The notes beneath the pieces are model-generated. The model was not told where the DNA came from. It ran no database searches and saw only the letters and a program-made list of their open reading frames with translations. A stretch of DNA of 34,126 nt, from the NCBI GenBank assembly GCA_017556045.1, contig JAFZFF010000091.1, positions 1 to 34,126 of the forward strand, in the 5' to 3' direction. Every line of letters starts with the position of its first letter. Position 1 is the first letter of the stretch. The DNA is from Bacteroidaceae bacterium (GTDB lineage: Bacteria > Bacteroidota > Bacteroidia > Bacteroidales > Bacteroidaceae). Below are positions 13,735 through 22,861 of this stretch, piece after piece. Both the position numbers and the translations under genes were made by a program.

Positions 13735-14913
13735 TTAATCAATAAGCTTGTGTTCCTTACACCCGTCACAAGCCGTACTGCTATAGCTACCTACGATGCC
13801 AAGTCCGCCACGGATGTTGGTGTGGATGTGTGTGGGCTCGCCTACGAAGGTGCCTCCCATGATGCCGTATGATGATGCGGTGCTGAGGTAGCGGTAGTAG
13901 TCTTCGCTGAGGGTCTCGAGCATGAAGTGGTAGTGATAGGTGGCCTTACTCACGGTGTCAGAAGGGAAGATGAAGCCATTGGCCCAGTCATTGCCGCCCA
14001 TCCAGCCGCTCTCGGGGTCAAACATCTCACCACTCGTGCGGGGCGACTCCATGAGCATGAGGAAATCTACGGTCGACTTACCATCAGTACTATGCAACTG
14101 TTCGTCGGTGAAGATGAGAGAGTTGTACGAAGTGAGGTAGAGTAGTCCGCCCAGGAGCTGGGCTGCGCTCTCGCTATCGATGACCAGTCGGCTACTGCTC
14201 TCAGTGAGTAGGTAGTGGGGGTAGAAGCCCTCTTCGGTAACGAAGTATCCCGATGTGTTGTCTTGCTTATCTTGATCATAGCCTCCATATATGTCTTCGG
14301 GATAGCGCGCAAGGTAGGTGCCGTAGTAGTCTATCGTGAGGCGATAGTAGTTTGCCTCATCAGCAGGATCGTCGATACGAAGGCTTACGAGCATGGCACT
14401 GTCCACCTCGTTGAGGGTGGCGAGGCTCACGGGGTCGCCGGGATTGGTGAAGGGCTGCATTGCCGTATGAGCTATGGTAAGGGGAGTGGGAGTTGTCACT
14501 TGTGCGGTGGCAGTAGCCGTACCTATAGCATGGGAGGCGGTGAGGGTGACCTCATCTCCTGAGCGAAGGGTATATTGGCTGCGATAGTCCTTGGTGTCGG
14601 CAGAGTAGGTGAGGGGTAGGCTTTCTCCATGGATGGTAGCCGTTACCGTAGCATCGGCAAGGCGCTGAGGCTCCTCGGTATCGAGAAAATGTGCCGTACG
14701 GCTTACCGTAGCGGTAAGTGTGCTATCGGGGAGCAGCAGGGCATTGAGCACCAGGCGGGGAGCCCCTATTTGCTCGTCATATGGGAGGTCGTTGACGCAG
14801 GAGGACATAATCATCGCGCAAAGGATAGGGCCTCCCCAACCCCTCCCAAGGAGGGGCTTGCCAGTATCGCGGATATCTTTTATAATCTTTATCATAGTGT
14901 TTCTTGCTTTCAT
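13735..14913 (-). CDS. DUF4249-family outer-membrane lipoprotein
   Basis: The 392-residue protein is the lipoprotein partner typically encoded beside a DUF4249-associated TonB receptor, probably binding a ligand at the cell surface; the substrate is unknown. A lipobox MSSC places the lipidated Cys at residue 39. A beta-rich immunoglobulin-like N-terminal domain (about 50-150) and a larger C-terminal domain follow. Oddly, the stretch before the lipobox is not a normal signal peptide: residues 18-28 (GKPLLGRGWGG) are encoded by a GC-rich palindrome, leaving a short hydrophobic core. The gene lies 70 bp downstream of the receptor on the same strand. ATG at 14913 is used; an ATG at 14895 is possible. 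Confidence 0.85.
   Translation of the reverse strand: MKARNTMIKIIKDIRDTGKPLLGRGWGGPILCAMIMSSCVNDLPYDEQIGAPRLVLNALLLPDSTLTATVSRTAHFLDTEEPQRLADATVTATIHGESLPLTYSADTKDYRSQYTLRSGDEVTLTASHAIGTATATAQVTTPTPLTIAHTAMQPFTNPGDPVSLATLNEVDSAMLVSLRIDDPADEANYYRLTIDYYGTYLARYPEDIYGGYDQDKQDNTSGYFVTEEGFYPHYLLTESSSRLVIDSESAAQLLGGLLYLTSYNSLIFTDEQLHSTDGKSTVDFLMLMESPRTSGEMFDPESGWMGGNDWANGFIFPSDTVSKATYHYHFMLETLSEDYYRYLSTASSYGIMGGTFVGEPTHIHTNIRGGLGIVGSYSSTACDGCKEHKLID
14829..14862 (-). repeat. GC-rich palindrome inside the DUF4249 signal-peptide codons
   Basis: CCCCTCC-CAA-GGAGGGG (14840-14856), flanked by GGCCTCCCC, lies in frame in the lipoprotein gene and encodes GKPLLGRGWGG. Its composition matches the intergenic palindromes at 13592-13691 and 14938-14969 rather than the surrounding codons, suggesting insertion of a REP-like element into the reading frame. 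Confidence 0.65.
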
Positions 14914-14937
14914 TTTTCTTTAGTTTCTGTGGAGGTT

Positions 14938-14979
14938 CTCCCCATAGAGGGGGAGATGTCCGAAGGACAGAGGGGGTCT
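14938..14979. repeat. REP-like palindromes between receptor and lipoprotein genes
   Basis: CTCCCC-ATAGAG-GGGGAG (14938-14955) is followed by TGTCC-GAA-GGACA (14957-14969) and AGAGGGGG, in the 70-bp gap of the TonB receptor-DUF4249 operon. Such hairpins could stabilise or attenuate the mRNA between the two genes. Confidence 0.6.
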
Positions 14980-14983
14980 TTCT

Positions 14984-17377
14984 TCAGAATTGAACCCCAT
15001 AACTAAACGAGGGGATGATGGGGAATATCGTCACCTTGCGTAGTGTACGGTAATACTCCCATGTCTTGTAGTCGTAGCCCTCGTAGAGGTATACCATGAA
15101 GGGATTCATATTGTTATAGGCGTTGTATACGCTGAGGTTGATGGTGCGCTTTACGCCTGGGTGGCGCTTGAATTGCTTGTGGAAGTTGACGCCAAGGTCG
15201 AGGCGGTGGTAGGGCTCGAGGCGATAGTTGTTGCGATCACCAAAGTAGCCAAGGGTGCCGGCATAGCTATCTGCCGTGTGGGGCTGCTCCTCGTAGTAAT
15301 GGGTGTAGAGGGTGCCGCAATTGCCCGTGGCGTATACCCATGTGGCGCTGAGATCTATGCGGTCGTTAAACTTGTAGTTGGCGGTGATGTTGACATCGTG
15401 GCGGCGGTCATACTTGGCATGGAAGGGGCGGCCCTCGTTGATGATGTGGCCCTCGCGGTCAAACTGGCGCATAGTCTTTGACCAGGTGTAGGCTATCCAT
15501 CCAGTAAATTGACCGATGGAGCGCTGAGCCATCAGTTCGAGTCCGTATGACCAGCCGTCGCCCATGGCCACCTTGTCTTGCCATGTAGAGGTGCCTGTCA
15601 TGAAGGAGGTTCCCTCGCGGTATTCGAGCAGATTGCTCATATGCTTGTAGTATCCCTCTGCAGAGAGGTCGCAGAGCCCATCTATCTCATAGTAGGCGCC
15701 ACCAGCGACCTGGTGTGAGTGCTCGGGTAGGATGGTCTCAGTGACGGGTACCCAGAGGTCGGTGGGGAGGCTGATGCTGCTATTGGAGAGCAGGTGTACG
15801 TATTGCGTCATATAGGCATAGCCAGCCTTGAGCGAGAGATTGTCGGTGATGAGCATACGGCTACTGAGGCGTGGCTCGAGGGCATGGTATAGCTCACCGC
15901 CCACGGTGAAGGTGGAGTAGTTGAGGCCTGCGTTGAGCTTCACCACATCGGTGAGTGTCATGTTGTCTTCTACATAAAGTTGTGTCTCGTGAGCGAGTAT
16001 GTCGGGCTCGCCCAAGCGTTGCGTGTTCTCCTCTTTGCCCTGCTTCTCGCTCATGGTCATCACGTCGGGGCTGAAGGTGTGGTGCGTGTAGGCTGTACCC
16101 ATGCGCATGTCGTGGTGGGGACTGGGGCTGTAGTGCAGCTCTACCTTGCCGGTGAGGTCATAGATGCCTGAGTGCATGTCGAGCTGTGCCTTGTAGTTTT
16201 GGCCCAGCACCTTGTCCTTCTCGTCGAAGCCCATGCCTATCTTGTGGCGATACTGGGTGTAGCTCACCGAGGCATCGAGAAATAACTGAGGGTTCACCAC
16301 GTGGTTCCATCGGGCTGCTGAGACGATATTGCCCCACTTCCACGCGAGGCGGCTATCGCTACGGTAGTCCTTGGTGTCGGCCTCGTTGATAGAGAAGTAT
16401 ATCTCGTCGTCGCCCATGTAGTGGCTCAGGTAGAGTCGGTCGCGGTCAGAGAACTTGTGGTTGACCTTTACGTTGAGGTCGTAGAAGTAGTAGCCAGCGC
16501 CGTAGTCGGTCTCGTCATCCTCGAAGCGGCTCATATACCATAGTGCGGCATTGGTGATGAGATCTGAATAGGTGCGACGTGCCGAGATGTTAAACGAGGT
16601 CTTGCCCTTCCACAGAGGACCTTCGAGGCTGAACTTTGACGATACGGCTCCTATGTGCAGATTGCCGTGGTAGTGGTACATGTCGCCCTCCTTCATGCGC
16701 ACATCTACCACCGAAGAGAGGCGGCCTGCGTAGTGGGCGGGGAAGCTACCCTTGTATAAGGTGACATTCTTGATGGCATCGGGATTAAAGGCTGAGAAGA
16801 AGCCAAACATGTGGTTTACATTGTATACGGGTACACCATCGATGAGCATCAGGTTCTCATCGGGGCTGCCGCCTCGTACGTAGAGTCCTGCAGAACCCTC
16901 GGTGCCGCTCTGTACTCCGGGAAGAAGCTGGAGTACCTTCAATACGTCGGTCTCGCCAAACATAGCGGGCACGGCCTTGATCTGCGCTATGGGGATGTCT
17001 ATGGCGCTCATCTGTGAGCCACGTACTCCGAGGTCGAGACGGTTGCCCACGATGGTCACCTCATCAAGGGTCGAGTGGGGATGTAGGGCGATGTTTACTA
17101 CCGTGTCACGTGTGAGGATAAACTGCTTTACCTGTGGAGTGTATCCCACGTATGAGGCGGTGAGCGAGACCTCTCCCGCAGGTAGTGTGAGTGAGTAGTA
17201 TCCGTAGGCATTGGTCACCGTGCCATTGCCGCTTGCGCGGTCGTATAGCGTGGCGCCTATCATGGTCTCCTCAGCGGCCGCGTCGGTGATGTATCCGCTC
17301 ACGGTGTGGTGCTGAGCTTGCATCGTTGTCGCGCACCAGACGAGTAGGGCAAGGAGGTATGTGAAACGCTTCTTCAT
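14984..17377 (-). CDS. TonB-dependent outer-membrane receptor with N-terminal carboxypeptidase-like domain
   Basis: The product (797 residues from the ATG complementary to 17375-17377; a longer frame adds 13 unlikely residues) is an outer-membrane transporter energised by TonB. It has a signal peptide (MKKRFTYLLALLVWCATTMQAQ), a CarboxypepD-regulatory-like domain (about 25-105), a plug domain (about 110-225) with VLKVLQLLPGVQSGTEGSAGL and YVRGGSPDENLMLIDGVPVYN, and a beta-barrel to the aromatic C-terminus FSYGVQF. It lacks a SusD partner and instead precedes a DUF4249 lipoprotein, an arrangement seen for non-glycan or unknown substrates. A TACCTTTG -7 element lies at 17386-17393 with a weak -33. 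Confidence 0.92.
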   Translation of the reverse strand: MKKRFTYLLALLVWCATTMQAQHHTVSGYITDAAAEETMIGATLYDRASGNGTVTNAYGYYSLTLPAGEVSLTASYVGYTPQVKQFILTRDTVVNIALHPHSTLDEVTIVGNRLDLGVRGSQMSAIDIPIAQIKAVPAMFGETDVLKVLQLLPGVQSGTEGSAGLYVRGGSPDENLMLIDGVPVYNVNHMFGFFSAFNPDAIKNVTLYKGSFPAHYAGRLSSVVDVRMKEGDMYHYHGNLHIGAVSSKFSLEGPLWKGKTSFNISARRTYSDLITNAALWYMSRFEDDETDYGAGYYFYDLNVKVNHKFSDRDRLYLSHYMGDDEIYFSINEADTKDYRSDSRLAWKWGNIVSAARWNHVVNPQLFLDASVSYTQYRHKIGMGFDEKDKVLGQNYKAQLDMHSGIYDLTGKVELHYSPSPHHDMRMGTAYTHHTFSPDVMTMSEKQGKEENTQRLGEPDILAHETQLYVEDNMTLTDVVKLNAGLNYSTFTVGGELYHALEPRLSSRMLITDNLSLKAGYAYMTQYVHLLSNSSISLPTDLWVPVTETILPEHSHQVAGGAYYEIDGLCDLSAEGYYKHMSNLLEYREGTSFMTGTSTWQDKVAMGDGWSYGLELMAQRSIGQFTGWIAYTWSKTMRQFDREGHIINEGRPFHAKYDRRHDVNITANYKFNDRIDLSATWVYATGNCGTLYTHYYEEQPHTADSYAGTLGYFGDRNNYRLEPYHRLDLGVNFHKQFKRHPGVKRTINLSVYNAYNNMNPFMVYLYEGYDYKTWEYYRTLRKVTIFPIIPSFSYGVQF

Positions 17378-17439
17378 AATGGCTGCAAAGGTATGTAAAA
17401 TATAGGAAACAGCCATACGAAATATGTTAAAATAAGAAA

Positions 17440-17468
17440 CTAGGCACCACCCTCGGGGTGATGCCTAG
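17440..17468 (-). terminator. Terminator after the GH84 gene
   Basis: A 13-bp stem with one mismatch (CTAGGCAYCACCC) and a 3-base loop is followed on the minus strand by TTTCTTATTTT. It lies 27 bp after the GH84 stop and separates that gene from the downstream receptor gene. Confidence 0.8.
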
Positions 17469-17494
17469 CTCTTTATTGCCTACGGTTAGGGAGA

Positions 17495-20164
17495 TTACTC
17501 CTTAACGATGGTGAAGATGTGTGCCTCTGACTGAGATGTCTTAGCGGTAGAGAGACGATTTCCCTCGATAATCCAGAAGTTGCTACCACCGCTACCTGCG
17601 TTGCGGATAGCAAACTTACCATCCTGCTCTGTGAGGATATAGGTGTTCCAGTTGTGTGCATATGCCTCGGGCTTTCCGAAGTTACATACCTCATTGACGT
17701 AGCGGTCGTCAGCTACGCTCTCGAGGCGGTAACGACCATTCTCGCCGATGACGATGAAGCGCCACAATTGAGCCTTGTCGCCTTCGCGCTTAGCTGCAAA
17801 GGTAGGTCTACCACCCTGGCCATTTACGTTGCCGTTGGTCAAGCAACGTCCGTTATCATCCATAATGTAGTATGCCTCACCGCTCTCTACGGTGGGGTAG
17901 GTCTTTGTCTCACCACCTACGGGGATGATTTCGAAGATGAAGTGCTCGGCCTTCACGCTCTTGTCTTCGGTGAGGTTGATGCGCTCCTCGTCAGCCATCC
18001 ACATACGGCTACCTGCGCTTGTGCCACACTGAATAGCATACTTGCCATTCATGCGGTAGATGCCCATTGAGTGCCATGCGGGGTCGTAGGGGTTATTGGT
18101 CTTGTCCTTCCAGAAGTTACCCACCTCGTTGATGTAACGGCCGTCCTGGGCATTGGTGATCTTGTAACGCTCGGTGATGGGGTCGATGTTGATGTTCCAC
18201 TCCTGACGCTGAGGATTGATGACATCCTCTGAAGCCTGCCATACGGGGTAGTCGCCAACGCGGTCGGGGTTAGCATTCACATCGGTGAGCCAACGTCCGT
18301 TCACCTTTATATAATAGCGTCCTGCTTCGATGAGGTCAGTGGGGAAGAGGTCGGTACGATAGGTGTACTTGTTCTTATACTCACGAGCGACGCTCTTGCT
18401 AACCGACTTGATGAAGGGAACTACCACCTCGTTTGCTACGATGGGGTTGGGCTTCTTGATAGAACCTTCGAAGTTACGTGAGATGATGGTCTTCTGCTTC
18501 TGCTCGAGTTGCAATTGCTTCTCGTAACCAGCGATAAATGCCTTGTCGTCACCCTTGTTGAGCAGGTGGTAGAGCTGCATCACCGTCTCACCACGCTGAC
18601 CGATGATCTTCATCACTTCGAGCCAAGGTGCTATCTCGGCGATCATCTCAGGCTCTTCGGTAGAGTTGAGCAACTCGTCGGCTGCCTGTACCATCTCTGT
18701 GAACTGCTGGGTCATCTTTTCTACGGCCTCTTTATTATAACCCTTAGCGATGGCTGCATAGAACTCGTCGACAGCCTTCTTGAATGTGGCAGACTCGCCT
18801 TGACGACGCAAACCGTGTCCTGTGGGGCCGAGGTCGATGTTGTGCTGGCAGAATACGCGGAATGCATCTACATGGTCGGGCATCAACTCCTGCAATGCAC
18901 GCTCCCATGAGGTCACTGATGAGTATGCATCCATGTTCCATGTGTAGTCGGCAATGCTATAAAGGGATACCTTAGAGGCTTCAGCATACTCCATGGGATT
19001 TGATACGAAGCCGCTGAGCTGATCTGCGATGTTGAGGTCATTGCCATAGGTGGGTCCCATGAGCATGTGGTCGATACAGAAGTCATTTACGGGATAGTTG
19101 AGCCAGATGTAAGCATCGCGCTTGATCTGAGCGTTGATCCAGTCCATGTCACTCTTGTTAATCATGTCTACAACGGTAGCACCTGTCCACATGATGCGGA
19201 TATCTTTGTCCATAGTGGTACCGAGATCGGTGAGGTAGGGGCCACCTGACCAACTCTTGTTGTACTGGGTAGGACAGAGGATGAGGGGAGCTACATCGGG
19301 ATGTTTCTGTACGAACTCGCGATTGAGGAAGTTCATGTACTCAGCCTGTTTTGCACCCTTTGATTGCTCTGCGCCGAAGATATCATCGAAGAAGATGGCG
19401 AAAGCACGTACGCCGAGAGCGTACATCCACTCCAACTTCTGTATTGAACTCTTGCGATCTGCATCGTTCCACTTAATGTCGCCACCCGGGTGCATAGCCC
19501 ATACGAAATCTACCTTGTTGGCTGCTGCCGCCTTAGCTAGTTCACCGATGCGCTGAGCCTCGTCTGCGGGGTAAGCCTCACGCCACTGATGACGGTGGTA
19601 GGGGTCATCCTTCGGACCATAGATGTATACGTTGAGCTTGTTCTTGCCGTAGAAGTCAAACTGGCGCAAGCGGTCCTTATGGCTCCAGGGGTTGCCATAG
19701 AAACCCTCTACCACACCGCGCTCCAATACATCGGGCCAGTCCTTCACTTCAGCCTTCATTACTTCGGGTTGCGATGCCATCTGCAAGAAGGTCTGTACAC
19801 CGTAGTAGGTACCCGCTTCGTCGTTACCAGCGATTACTACCTGCTTGTTATCGATGCTGATGTAGTATCCCTCTACCTTGTTGGGGATGGCTGAGCTGTA
19901 CTTCTTTACAGCCTTGTCACCACGCTCACCGATGATAACCTTAACACCCTTTGCGCTTTCGCCGAAATTACTGCGCAATAATGCTACTGCATCGGCGTCT
20001 GCCTCCTCGGCACCCTGTAATACAATAGCCTCGGGTTTGTCAAATGCCTTGTCACCCCACACCAAGCGTTGGGGAAGAGGCGAAACATTCACTGTCTGTG
20101 CTGTTGCAGCCACTGTCATACACAGTGCTGCGGTCATGGATAAGATAGTTCTGTTTTTCTTCAT
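17495..20164 (-). CDS. Exported GH84 beta-N-acetylglucosaminidase (O-GlcNAcase / hyaluronidase family) with tandem C-terminal repeats
   Basis: The 889-residue protein has a signal peptide (to about residue 23, ending ATAQ), an N-terminal GH20b-like domain (25-140), and a GH84 barrel (about 145-430) that starts RGVVEGFYGNPWS and has the catalytic Asp pair D260-D261 in FAIFFDDIFG, used in substrate-assisted catalysis. It should remove terminal beta-GlcNAc from glycoconjugates such as host mucins or hyaluronan fragments, in the periplasm or at the surface. After a helical segment (about 440-600), two homologous segments of about 130-145 residues (about 615-755 and 760-889) share Y-I-x-x-x-x-GR-x-LT, (D/A)(G/D)RY(I/V)NEV-x-NF and GKYAI/GKFAI motifs, resembling lectin-type trefoils. 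Confidence 0.92.
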   Translation of the reverse strand: MKKNRTILSMTAALCMTVAATAQTVNVSPLPQRLVWGDKAFDKPEAIVLQGAEEADADAVALLRSNFGESAKGVKVIIGERGDKAVKKYSSAIPNKVEGYYISIDNKQVVIAGNDEAGTYYGVQTFLQMASQPEVMKAEVKDWPDVLERGVVEGFYGNPWSHKDRLRQFDFYGKNKLNVYIYGPKDDPYHRHQWREAYPADEAQRIGELAKAAAANKVDFVWAMHPGGDIKWNDADRKSSIQKLEWMYALGVRAFAIFFDDIFGAEQSKGAKQAEYMNFLNREFVQKHPDVAPLILCPTQYNKSWSGGPYLTDLGTTMDKDIRIMWTGATVVDMINKSDMDWINAQIKRDAYIWLNYPVNDFCIDHMLMGPTYGNDLNIADQLSGFVSNPMEYAEASKVSLYSIADYTWNMDAYSSVTSWERALQELMPDHVDAFRVFCQHNIDLGPTGHGLRRQGESATFKKAVDEFYAAIAKGYNKEAVEKMTQQFTEMVQAADELLNSTEEPEMIAEIAPWLEVMKIIGQRGETVMQLYHLLNKGDDKAFIAGYEKQLQLEQKQKTIISRNFEGSIKKPNPIVANEVVVPFIKSVSKSVAREYKNKYTYRTDLFPTDLIEAGRYYIKVNGRWLTDVNANPDRVGDYPVWQASEDVINPQRQEWNINIDPITERYKITNAQDGRYINEVGNFWKDKTNNPYDPAWHSMGIYRMNGKYAIQCGTSAGSRMWMADEERINLTEDKSVKAEHFIFEIIPVGGETKTYPTVESGEAYYIMDDNGRCLTNGNVNGQGGRPTFAAKREGDKAQLWRFIVIGENGRYRLESVADDRYVNEVCNFGKPEAYAHNWNTYILTEQDGKFAIRNAGSGGSNFWIIEGNRLSTAKTSQSEAHIFTIVKE

Positions 20165-20468
20165 AATGATTATTTGTATAATGAATTGTTGTTGTGCTTG
20201 ATACTATTTAGCCTACGAAGATACGCATTCTTTTTTATATATACGTAGTGCTTACTGGTTTTTTCGTTAGTTTGTGGTGTAATTGTTATTTTAAGAAGAG
20301 ATTTTTAAGTGCTTAATAGCTCTTTTTGTATTCTCGATGCTTCTTTAACGGCTAAAGTTTTTTATTTACAAAGAGATAATCTTTGTTTTTACTTCTATTA
20401 TTCGTATATTTGCAGCTAATTTATAAAAATGGGGCGTGCCCCACACTGTTTTTTTATAAGAAAATTGT
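20165..20468. other. Intergenic region between divergent GH84 and wecC genes
   Basis: About 300 bp of AT-rich sequence without convincing ORFs. It should hold the promoters of both divergent units. On the plus strand a good promoter is seen at 20382-20412. On the minus strand a TATCTTCG at 20216-20223 is an imperfect -7 candidate for the GH84 gene. I see no other structure. Confidence 0.6.
20382..20412 (+). promoter_or_regulatory. Promoter for the wecC-wecB-glycosyltransferase operon
   Basis: TTTG at 20382-20385 and TATATTTG at 20405-20412, spaced 19 bp, match both elements of the Bacteroidetes consensus. The start codon lies 57 bp downstream, and a GGGGCGTGCCCC palindrome occurs in the leader. 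Confidence 0.75.
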
Positions 20469-21674
20469 ATGAAAGCATGTTTCATGGGGTTGGGATACAT
20501 TGGTCTCCCGACTGCAATTATAGCGGCTAAGCATGGCGTAGAGGTAGTTGGCGTGGATGTCAACGCTGACGTCGTGGAGGTAACCAATACCGGTAAGCTG
20601 CATATCGTAGAAGATGGACTGGAGGAGTTGCTACAGGAGGTAATAGCCATGGGCAACTTCAAAGCATATACGAAACCACAGGAGGCGGATGCCTTCTTTA
20701 TCGTTGTTCCGACTCCCTTTAAGGGTAGTCACGAACCAGATATCTCGTTCGTGGAGGCTGCTACCATGATGGTGCTCCCGCTGCTGAAGGAGGGTGACCT
20801 GTATGTGATAGAGTCGACCTCTCCTGTAGGTACTACAGAGAAGATGGCTGAACTGATATTCAAGCATCGCCCCGAGCTGAAGGGGAAAATACATATTGCA
20901 TATTGCCCCGAGCGTGTGTTGCCTGGTAATATCATCTATGAATTGGTCAACAATGACCGCGTGATAGGTGGTATCGATGAGGCTTCGACCGAGAAGGCAA
21001 AGGAGTTTTACCGTCACTTTGTAAAGGGGCAGCTGCACTCGACCAATAGCCGCACGGCAGAGATGTGTAAGCTTACAGAGAATGCTTCGCGCGACGTGCA
21101 GATAGCATTTGCTAATGAGCTTTCGCTAATCTGTGATAAGGCGGGTATCAATGTGTGGGAGCTGATAGAGCTGGCCAACAAGCATCCGCGCGTAAACATC
21201 TTGCAACCAGGATGTGGGGTGGGTGGCCATTGCATTGCTGTAGATCCCTATTTTATCTCATCGGCTTATCCTAATGAGGCTCGTATCATCTATCAAGCGC
21301 GTGAGATTAATAACTACAAAGCGCAGTGGTGTGCCGAAAAGGTGCGTAGCATGATGCTCGAGTATGAGCTCAAGAATCATCGCTCACCAAGAGTGGCTAT
21401 GATGGGATTGGCCTTCAAACCCAATATCGACGACCTGCGTGAGTCGCCCGCAAAGCTCATCACGTCGCGCGTGCTCCAGTCATGTAATAATGGTGATGTG
21501 ATGGTGGTAGAGCCTAATATCACTGAGCATAACGTATTTAAGCTAACAAATTACAAGACGGCATACGAAAAAGCTGATATTGTCGTTTACTTAGTAAACC
21601 ACCGTGAGTTTGCCGAGTTGGACTATCGCACAGATGTGCAGGTGCTCGACTTCTGCGGCGTGTTCAAGAAGTAA
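20469..21674 (+). CDS. wecC: UDP-N-acetyl-D-mannosamine dehydrogenase
   Basis: The 401-residue cytosolic enzyme oxidises UDP-ManNAc to UDP-ManNAcA with two NAD+, supplying a uronic acid for capsule or other surface glycans. The N-terminal Rossmann motif is [10 protein letters not shown] (7-16); the catalytic Cys is at 255 in [13 protein letters not shown], and the catalytic Lys lies in [10 protein letters not shown] (200-209). The C-terminal UDP-binding domain has [16 protein letters not shown]. The adjacent epimerase that makes its substrate confirms the specificity over UDP-glucose dehydrogenase. It is the first gene of a three-gene operon; the next gene starts 11 bp later. Confidence 0.93.
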   Translation: MKACFMGLGYIGLPTAIIAAKHGVEVVGVDVNADVVEVTNTGKLHIVEDGLEELLQEVIAMGNFKAYTKPQEADAFFIVVPTPFKGSHEPDISFVEAATMMVLPLLKEGDLYVIESTSPVGTTEKMAELIFKHRPELKGKIHIAYCPERVLPGNIIYELVNNDRVIGGIDEASTEKAKEFYRHFVKGQLHSTNSRTAEMCKLTENASRDVQIAFANELSLICDKAGINVWELIELANKHPRVNILQPGCGVGGHCIAVDPYFISSAYPNEARIIYQAREINNYKAQWCAEKVRSMMLEYELKNHRSPRVAMMGLAFKPNIDDLRESPAKLITSRVLQSCNNGDVMVVEPNITEHNVFKLTNYKTAYEKADIVVYLVNHREFAELDYRTDVQVLDFCGVFKK

Positions 21675-21685
21675 TTCTAGGTATC

Positions 21686-22843
21686 ATGAGAAAAGTGATG
21701 TTGGTATTCGGTACTCGCCCCGAGGCTATCAAGATGGCTCCGCTGGTGAAGGTATTCGAGCAATATTCAGAAGATTTTGAAACGATAGTATGTGTCACAG
21801 GTCAGCACCGAGAGATGCTCGACCAGGTGCTCCGTCTCTTTGATATCACCCCCGACTATGACCTCAACATCATGAAGCAAGGACAAGATCTTTATGATGT
21901 GACCTCGCGCGTGCTCCTCGGTATGCGCGATGTGTTGCGTGAGGCTCAGCCTGATGTGGTGCTCGTGCATGGAGATACTACCACAAGTACGGCAGCTGCT
22001 CTCGCTGCATTTTACCAACAGATCCCTGTAGGTCATGTGGAGGCAGGCTTGCGTACGCACAATATCTATAGTCCGTGGCCTGAGGAGATGAATCGTCAGA
22101 TCACTGGTCGCATCGCTACCTATAACTTCTCACCCACACCGCTTAGTCGCCGCAATCTCTTGGAGGAGAAGGTGAGTGAGCAAAGCATCATCGTGACAGG
22201 TAACACCGTCATCGATGCGCTCTATTGGGTGGTGGACAAGATTAAAAGCAACGAGACGCTCAATGAAGAACTCAAAGCTACATTGTCCGCCGCTGGCTAC
22301 AATACTGATCGACTAAATGATCAGCGAAAGTTGGTGCTGATTACTGGGCATCGTCGTGAAAATTTTGGTGATGGCTTTATCCATATGTGTACAGCCATAC
22401 GTGACCTTGCGCAGAAGTACCCTGATGTTGATTTCGTATATCCCATGCACTTGAACCCCAATGTGCGTAAGCCCATCCATCAGGTTTTCGGTGAGGACTT
22501 AAGTGGATTGGGTAACATGTTCTTTATCGAGCCATTGGAGTACCTCTCGTTTGTGTATCTGATGGAGAAGGCAACTCTCGTGCTTACCGATAGTGGAGGC
22601 ATACAGGAGGAGGCTCCCGGATTGGGTAAGCCTGTACTTGTGATGCGTGATACTACCGAGCGTCCCGAGGCTTTGGAGGCGGGTACGGTGAAGCTGGTGG
22701 GCACAGACTACGATAAGATTATGTGCGAGGTGTCACGACTCTTGGATGATGCAGCCTATTACGATGCTATGAGTCAGGCGGTAAATCCGTATGGTGATGG
22801 CAAGGCATGTGAGCGTATCGTCGATTTTATAAGAAATATCTAA
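21686..22843 (+). CDS. wecB: UDP-N-acetylglucosamine 2-epimerase (non-hydrolysing)
   Basis: The 385-residue cytosolic enzyme converts UDP-GlcNAc to UDP-ManNAc, the substrate of the upstream dehydrogenase. Family marks are [12 protein letters not shown] near the start, [29 protein letters not shown], and the C-terminal [27 protein letters not shown] region (written here in part) that binds the nucleotide. Length is normal (about 375-390). It is 11 bp after wecC and 18 bp before the glycosyltransferase gene. Confidence 0.95.
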   Translation: MRKVMLVFGTRPEAIKMAPLVKVFEQYSEDFETIVCVTGQHREMLDQVLRLFDITPDYDLNIMKQGQDLYDVTSRVLLGMRDVLREAQPDVVLVHGDTTTSTAAALAAFYQQIPVGHVEAGLRTHNIYSPWPEEMNRQITGRIATYNFSPTPLSRRNLLEEKVSEQSIIVTGNTVIDALYWVVDKIKSNETLNEELKATLSAAGYNTDRLNDQRKLVLITGHRRENFGDGFIHMCTAIRDLAQKYPDVDFVYPMHLNPNVRKPIHQVFGEDLSGLGNMFFIEPLEYLSFVYLMEKATLVLTDSGGIQEEAPGLGKPVLVMRDTTERPEALEAGTVKLVGTDYDKIMCEVSRLLDDAAYYDAMSQAVNPYGDGKACERIVDFIRNI

Positions 22844-22861
22844 TATATATAATAAAGGTAT

